A DNA stretch of 64,000 nucleotides from Mycolicibacter minnesotensis (GTDB lineage: Bacteria; Actinomycetota; Actinomycetes; Mycobacteriales; Mycobacteriaceae). This document shows positions 56,906 through 64,000 of the stretch, piece after piece. A program made the position numbers and the translations under genes. How positions within the stretch are numbered: position 1 is the stretch's first letter; each line of letters starts with the position of its first letter. The stretch covers positions 2,542,001 to 2,606,000 of the forward strand of contig NZ_AP022589.1 in NCBI RefSeq assembly GCF_010731755.1, given 5' to 3'. The notes under the pieces are model-generated. The model made no database searches and was not told the DNA's origin. It saw nothing but the letters and a program-made list of their open reading frames with translations.

Positions 56906-58018
56906 ATGCTGCGTGGAGCACTTCGGCTGGGTACGGCCACCGCCTCACTGGTCGCCGGCGGCTGGACGCTGCGCGCACTGCGTGGCACCCCCGCCGCCTT
57001 GGGTGCGGCACCCGGCGCCATCGACGCGGTGGCGGCCCGATCGGGCAACTACCGCGACGGGATCTTCCACAACCTCGAACGCGCCGCGGCGGTCAACATG
57101 GACCGTGAACAACAGCGGCTGATGCTGCGGGAGCTGTTCGCCGACCGCGGGGCGCGGCGGCCCCCGGAACCGATCCCGCTGGACGTACCCGATTTCAGCG
57201 CCGACCCCGATCCGCTGGCGATCGTCTGGCTGGGGCATGCCACGGCCCTGGTCGAGATCGACGGCTACCGCGTTCTGACCGACCCCGTCTGGAGCGAACG
57301 CTGCTCGCCGTCGGACGCCGTTGGTCCCCGGCGGCTGCACCCCCCGCCGGTGGGGTTGTCGGCGCTGCCCGCACTGGACGCGATCGTGGTGAGCCACGAC
57401 CACTACGACCACCTCGACATCGACACCGTCACCGCACTGGCCCGCAGTCAGCGGGCACCGTTCGTCGTCCCGCTGGGAGTCGGCGCACACCTGCGAGAGT
57501 GGGGCGTTCCGGCTGACCGCGTGATCGAACTCGACTGGGATGAGCACACCGCGCTGGGCGATCTCACCGTGACCTGCACCCCCGCCCGGCACTTCTCCGG
57601 ACGTTTCCTCACCCGCAATCAGACCCTGTGGGCGTCCTGGGTGATCGCCGGGCCCACCCACCGGGTCTACTTCGGCGGCGACAGCGGCTACACGGGCAGC
57701 TTCGCTGCGATCGGCGCCGACCATGGCCCGTTCGACGTAACGCTGTTGCCGATCGGGGCCTACAACACCGCCTGGCCGGACGTCCACATGAACCCCGAAG
57801 AGGCGGTCCGGGCGCACCTCGACGTGAACGCATCGCCGTCGGGACTGTTGGTGCCCATTCACTGGGGCACGTTCCGGCTGGCGCCGCACCGCTGGGCCGA
57901 GCCGGTGGAGCGGTTACTGACCGCCGCGGAAGCTGCCGGGGTGACGGTGGCGGTGCCCAGGCCCGGTGGCCGGGTGCAGCCCGGCGTCGCCGCGACTTCG
58001 GCGTGGTGGAGGCCGTAG
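56906..58018 (+). CDS. MBL-fold hydrolase, NAPE-PLD-like (Rv0906)
   Basis: 370 residues from ATG 56906 (GTG 56900 is possible). An N-terminal hydrophobic stretch may be a signal or anchor. The metallo-beta-lactamase core has VSHDHYDHLD with four metal ligands, TPARHFSGR, GGDSGY and PIHWGTF. It resembles N-acyl phosphatidylethanolamine-hydrolysing lipases such as UlaG/NAPE-PLD. Probably acts on a phospholipid or nucleotide; unproven. The next gene starts five bases later. Confidence 0.88.
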   Translation: MLRGALRLGTATASLVAGGWTLRALRGTPAALGAAPGAIDAVAARSGNYRDGIFHNLERAAAVNMDREQQRLMLRELFADRGARRPPEPIPLDVPDFSADPDPLAIVWLGHATALVEIDGYRVLTDPVWSERCSPSDAVGPRRLHPPPVGLSALPALDAIVVSHDHYDHLDIDTVTALARSQRAPFVVPLGVGAHLREWGVPADRVIELDWDEHTALGDLTVTCTPARHFSGRFLTRNQTLWASWVIAGPTHRVYFGGDSGYTGSFAAIGADHGPFDVTLLPIGAYNTAWPDVHMNPEEAVRAHLDVNASPSGLLVPIHWGTFRLAPHRWAEPVERLLTAAEAAGVTVAVPRPGGRVQPGVAATSAWWRP

Positions 58019-58022
58019 CGCC

Positions 58023-59590
58023 ATGACCAGGTGGGCGGCTGCGGCCGGGGCCACGGTGCTGCTCTTCGGCGCCGCGGGATGTGCTCCCGCGGCAGCGCCC
58101 CCGGCACTGCAGGACACCTCGCCGAACGAGGTATCGGGAGTGGACATCCCCGAGGGCCGCGTCGATGCAGCGGTGGCCAGAATCGACGGCCTGGTGCGCG
58201 AACTGATGGACAGCACCGGAGTGCCTGGACTGGCCGTCGCGGTCGTGCACGGCGGGAAGACCCTGTACGCCAAGGGCTTCGGAGTTCGCGATACCCGCAA
58301 CGGCCAGGGGCCGGACAATGCGGTGGACGCTGACACGGTGTTTCAGCTGGCGTCGATGTCCAAATCGGTCGGTGCCACCGTGGTAGCGCAGCAGGTCGGT
58401 GCCGGGGCGGTCGCGTGGGACACCCCGGTGGTGACACAACTGCCGTGGTTTGCGCTGTCTGATCCCTACGTCACCGACCACCTCACCATCGCCGACCTGT
58501 ACGCGCACCGGTCCGGGTTGCCCGACCATGCCGGCGATGGTCTTGAAGACCTGGGCTATGGCCGCCGGGAAGTGCTGCAGCGGCTCCGCTATCTCCCGCT
58601 GTCCTCGTTCCGCGACAGCTACGACTACACCAACTTCGGTGTCACCGCCGCCGCAGAGGCGGTCGCCGCAGCAGCCGGCGTCGAGTGGGAGCAGCTGAGC
58701 GCCGATGTGCTGTACCGGCCGCTGGGAATGGCCTCGACCAGTTCCCGCTTCGGCGACTACCTGGCACGGCCCAATCGGGCGGTCACGCACGTCAAGGAAG
58801 GCGAGGGCTACGAGCCTGGCTATCAACGCAATCCGGACGCGCAGTCCCCGGCGGGCGGGGTCAGCTCGTCGGTGAACGATATGGCGCGGTGGCTGACCAT
58901 GGTGCTGGCCAACGGCAGCCACCACGGCACCCAGATCATCGCGCCCGAGGCGTTGCTCCCCGCGATCACGCCTCAGGTGATCAGCGCCCCTGCCACGGTC
59001 GCCACGGCACGGGCTGGGCTCTACGGCCAGGGGTTCACGGTGTCGATCACCTCATCGGGGCGCACCCAGTACGGCCACTCGGGCGCGTTCCTGCTCGGTG
59101 CCGCGACCGCGTTTTCGGCATTGCCGTCGCAGGACGTCGGCATCGTGGTGCTGACCAACGCCGCCCCGGTCGGCGTCCCGGAGACCCTGATCGCCCAATT
59201 CCTGGACCTGGTCCAGTACGGCGAGATCCGCGAGAACTGGGCGACTCTGTACCAGCAGGCGTTCGCGCCGATGTCGCAACCGGAGGGCTCCTTGGTGGGT
59301 ACCCCGCCACCGGCCCGGCCGGCCGCAGCCCAGCCGCTGTCGGCATATGTCGGCGACTACACCAACAGCTACTGGGGGCCGGTCGCCGTGACCGAGGACC
59401 ACGGTGCCCTTGAGGTAGCACTCGGTCCGCGACACCAACAGTTCCGGTTGACCCACTACGACGGTGACACTTTCACCTTCACGCTGCAGGGTGAGAACGC
59501 ACCGGAGGGAACGATCTCCAAGGCGACCTTCACCAAGGATGCGGTGGCGCTGGAGTACTTCGATCACGACAAGCTGGGAAGGTTCACCCG

Positions 59591-59594
<4 letters not shown>
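58023..59594 (+). CDS. Beta-lactamase-family serine hydrolase lipoprotein (Rv0907)
   Basis: 523 residues. A signal peptide with lipobox FGAAGC anchors it to the membrane. The class C/DD-peptidase fold shows the SxxK motif in LASMSKSVG, the YxN motif in YDYTNFG, and the HSG triad (GHSGAF) near residue 360. A C-terminal lipocalin-like domain of about 100 residues ([18 protein letters not shown]) follows. Likely an esterase or peptidase acting outside the membrane. Overlaps ctpE by four bases. Confidence 0.9.
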
Positions 59595-62005
<2,411 letters not shown>

Positions 62006-62030
62006 ACCGTGACACAAGGGGAAAGACGAC

Positions 62031-62468
62031 ATGGCCAAGCTCTCCGGATCCATCGACGTCCCATTGCCGCCCGAGCAGGCATGGGCGCACGCCTCGGATC
62101 TGTCGCGCTACAAAGAGTGGCTGACCATTCACCGGGTCTGGCGCAGTGTGCTGCCGGAGAATCTCGACAAGGGCACCACCTTGGAGTCGATCGTCGAGGT
62201 CAAGGGCATGCTCAACAAGATCAGCTGGACGATCGTGAACTACAAGCCGCCTACCGGAATGACGCTCAACGGCGACGGTAAGGGCGGAGTCAAGATCAAG
62301 CTGCTCGCGAAGGTCGCCCCGCAGGGCGACGGTTCCAAGGTCAGTTTCGATGTTCACCTGGGTGGGCCCGCGCTGTTCGGACCCATCGGCATGCTGGTGG
62401 CCGCCGCGCTCAAGAGCGACATCAACGAGTCGCTGCGTAGGTTCGTCGCGGTCTTCGCCTCGGTTTAA
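62031..62468 (+). CDS. SRPBCC protein, Rv0910-like
   Basis: 145 residues: KLSGSIDVPLPPEQAWAHASDLSRYKEWLTIHRVWRS and a C-terminal helix in LKSDINESLRRFVAVFASV. Rv0910 was reported as the toxin of a toxin-antitoxin pair with Rv0909 in M. tuberculosis. Here only 25 bases separate it from ctpE, with no room for an Rv0909 homologue, so the partner is missing. Fold and length are normal. Confidence 0.88.
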   Translation: MAKLSGSIDVPLPPEQAWAHASDLSRYKEWLTIHRVWRSVLPENLDKGTTLESIVEVKGMLNKISWTIVNYKPPTGMTLNGDGKGGVKIKLLAKVAPQGDGSKVSFDVHLGGPALFGPIGMLVAAALKSDINESLRRFVAVFASV

Positions 62469-62472
62469 TCGG

Positions 62473-62502
62473 TTGCACGCCAGGTCGCCTCGCGACTACG
62501 GT
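62473..62502 (+). promoter_or_regulatory. Candidate promoter of the ABC-F gene
   Basis: TTGCAC at 62473-62478 and TACGGT at 62497-62502 are spaced 18 bases, a plausible sigma-A pair. It would start a transcript near 62509 with a leader of about 130 bases that contains the upstream ORF and attenuator helices. Confidence 0.45.
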
Positions 62503-62522
62503 GGCGACTGTTGCTTCACAGG

Positions 62523-62638
62523 AGGTCAGGAAATGACAGGCATCACCGGTCTCACGCCGCTGCCCGCGCGCTGATCACCGACGAGTTGCCGTAGTCCGGT
62601 CCCGGTTGTCAGCGCACCCGCTGACCTTCCGGAGACCG
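62523..62638 (+). promoter_or_regulatory. Leader with alternative helices sequestering ribosome sites
   Basis: Three helices can form. A: AGGTCAG (62523-62529, leader-ORF ribosome site) with CTGACCT (62621-62627). B: CGGTCTC (62547-62553, inside the leader ORF) with GAGACCG (62632-62638, covering the ABC-F ribosome site). C: local hairpin GTCAGCG-CACC-CGCTGAC (62608-62625). A and B cross, and A shares bases with C, so they exclude each other, the arrangement of a translational attenuator. Confidence 0.5.
62533..62574 (+). CDS. Upstream leader peptide ORF (13 codons)
   Basis: ATG at 62533 after a strong AGGAGG gives MTGITGLTPLPAR and stops at TGA 62572. It precedes the ABC-F gene by 65 bases. 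A 17-base stretch (TGACAGGCATCACCGGT) is repeated inside the ABC-F gene at 62722-62738, where it codes for LTGITG. Such short ORFs control resistance genes by ribosome stalling; this one is a candidate. Confidence 0.55.
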   Translation: MTGITGLTPLPAR

Positions 62639-62639
62639 C

Positions 62640-64000
62640 ATGTCCTTCCCTTTTTCTGACTCACTCCCTGCCGTCACCTTCGCCGGCGTCGACTTCGCCT
62701 GGCCGGACGGCACCGCCGCGCTGACAGGCATCACCGGTTCGTTCGGAATCGGCCGAACTGGGCTGGTCGGTACCAACGGTGCCGGAAAGTCGACCCTGTT
62801 CCGGCTGATCACCGGGGAACTCACCGCCACGGCTGGGCACATCACCCGGTCGGGTCCGGTGGCCTATCTGCCGCAGGCGCTGACCCTGGCAGCCGATGCC
62901 TCGATCGCCGAGTTGCTCGGCGTCGCTGAGCAACTCGCCGCACTGCGGGCGATCGAAAGCGGCGACGCCGACGTGACTCATTTCGAGGTCGTCGGTGACG
63001 ACTGGGACATCGAAACCCGTGTGGATGTGGCGTTGCGCGACATCGGATTCGGGTCACGTGACCTCGACCGCCGGGTGGGTGAGCTCTCCGGCGGCGAGGC
63101 GATGCTGGTCGCGCTGACCGGGCTGCGGCTGCAGGCCGCCCCGATCACCCTGCTCGACGAGCCGACCAACAATCTCGACCGTGCCGCGCGTGCCGCGCTG
63201 GCCCGGTTGGTCGACGCGTGGCCGGGCGCGCTGATCGTGGCCAGCCACGACACCGCGCTGTTGGAGCAGATGGACGACACCGCCGAGCTCTACGACGGGC
63301 GCCTCACCACGTTCGGGGGCCCCTACCGTGCGTGGCGGGAGCACCTGGAGTCCGAGCAAGCCGCGGCCCGGGCGGCGGTCCGAACCGCGGAACAGGCGAT
63401 CAAGGTGGAGAAACGTCAGCGCGTCGACGCCGAGACCCGGCTCGCGCGGCGTCACCGGGCGGCCCAGGTCGCCCGTCAGAACAAGCGCGCCGCGAAGATC
63501 GTGATGAACCAGAACGCCGCCAATGCCCAGGTATCGGCGGGCAAACTACGCGCGAGTTCCGGCAGCCGGTTGGCTGATGCGCGAGCCGACGCGGAGACTG
63601 CCGCGGCCCGGGTCCGCCGCGATGAGCACATTCGGGTGGTGCTTCCAGACCCGGATGTGCCCACCAGTCGCCGGCTGGCAGAGCTGCCGGGTGTCGACGG
63701 ACCGCTCATTGTGCAGGGCCCAGAGCGTATCGGCCTGGACGGCCCGAACGGAGTCGGCAAGACGACGCTGCTGGAAGCCCTGCGCACGGGTGCGGCCGGT
63801 CGCCTGTTGACCGACCGGGTCGGCTACCTTCCGCAGCGGCTGGACCACTTGGACGACACGGTGTCGGCGTTCGACGCCGTGTCGGCGATCTCCGGCAGTG
63901 AACCGCAGGCGGTACGCGCCCAGTTAGCCCGGTTCCTGCTGGACGCCGACAGTGTCACCCGGCCGGTGGGGACCCTCTCCGGTGGTGAGCGATTCCGTGT
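62640..64000 (+). CDS. ABC-F family ATPase (partial, cut by window end)
   Basis: ATG 62640; 453 codons are visible and the end is outside the window. Cytosolic dual-ATPase protein without membrane helices. First ATPase: Walker A GTNGAGKST, signature LSGGEAML, Walker B TLLDEPTNNLD, AAR-type linker arm (about 245-330, Arg/Ala/Gln-rich coiled coil). Second ATPase: Walker A GPNGVGKTT and LSGGERFR at the edge. ABC-F proteins act on the ribosome, and some give macrolide-lincosamide resistance by dislodging drugs. The regulatory leader fits a resistance role, but that is an inference. Confidence 0.9.
   Translation, partial: MSFPFSDSLPAVTFAGVDFAWPDGTAALTGITGSFGIGRTGLVGTNGAGKSTLFRLITGELTATAGHITRSGPVAYLPQALTLAADASIAELLGVAEQLAALRAIESGDADVTHFEVVGDDWDIETRVDVALRDIGFGSRDLDRRVGELSGGEAMLVALTGLRLQAAPITLLDEPTNNLDRAARAALARLVDAWPGALIVASHDTALLEQMDDTAELYDGRLTTFGGPYRAWREHLESEQAAARAAVRTAEQAIKVEKRQRVDAETRLARRHRAAQVARQNKRAAKIVMNQNAANAQVSAGKLRASSGSRLADARADAETAAARVRRDEHIRVVLPDPDVPTSRRLAELPGVDGPLIVQGPERIGLDGPNGVGKTTLLEALRTGAAGRLLTDRVGYLPQRLDHLDDTVSAFDAVSAISGSEPQAVRAQLARFLLDADSVTRPVGTLSGGERFR

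Overview
The window is a piece of a high-GC actinobacterial chromosome that belongs to a Mycobacterium sensu lato species other than M. tuberculosis. The evidence is gene order and protein similarity recalled from the M. tuberculosis Rv0856-Rv0911 block: two SRPBCC genes, dapC, fadA-fadB, the XPB helicase, moaC2-mog-moaE2, rpfA, moaD2-moaA2, cspB, the Rv0875c-Rv0877 group, a SPOUT methyltransferase, sepH, serC, an AurF-like oxygenase, fprB, citA, gltA2, arfABC, prrBA, accD3, echA6, Rv0906, Rv0907, ctpE and an Rv0910-like gene. No database search was possible, so family calls rest on motifs and recalled homologues. The species cannot be named from this.

1-5.6 kb is accessory DNA. A site at 4949-4998 matches the 3' part of tRNA-Phe(GAA) but lacks a D-arm and proper 5' half, as expected for one end of an element integrated in that tRNA. 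Left of it lie a rolling-circle (HUH) replication initiator and, on the same strand, a three-gene translationally coupled cassette: DUF262 protein, HEPN-family putative RNase and m5C DNA methyltransferase. This looks like a modification-linked defence module carried by an actinomycete-type integrative element. Just right of the site is a C-terminal scrap of a tyrosine recombinase.

5.6-13.3 kb holds secreted DUF732/DUF5078 proteins, a DUF5994 protein, a trypsin-fold protein whose catalytic serine position reads Asp, a DUF4334/MpaB-like/TetR cluster, a frameshifted small gene, two SRPBCC genes and dapC. 13.5-21.7 kb holds fadA-fadB (beta-oxidation), the XPB helicase and its usual neighbour. 21.8-26.9 kb holds two opposed molybdenum-cofactor gene groups around rpfA, whose long leader carries a ydaO-type (c-di-AMP) riboswitch, followed by a cold-shock protein. 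27-37 kb is a mix of a GntR regulator with a membrane hydroxylase, a thiol-conjugate transferase-like protein, Rv0875c-Rv0877 homologues, a SPOUT methyltransferase, sepH and serC.

37-45 kb contains a diiron oxygenase next to a ferredoxin/NADPH reductase, two citrate synthases, pdxH, an MFS exporter and an FKBP. 45-50 kb carries a BON-only gene, arfA-arfB-arfC (arfC with a duplicated domain) and the PrrAB two-component system. A heterodimeric ABC exporter and an EamA permease lie between prrA and accD3, where M. tuberculosis has prrA and accD3 adjacent. The right end has echA6, an MBL hydrolase, a beta-lactamase-family lipoprotein, the P-type ATPase ctpE, an SRPBCC gene without the antitoxin partner known from M. 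tuberculosis, and an ABC-F ATPase cut by the window end. The ABC-F gene has a 13-codon upstream ORF and mutually exclusive leader helices that suggest translational attenuation.
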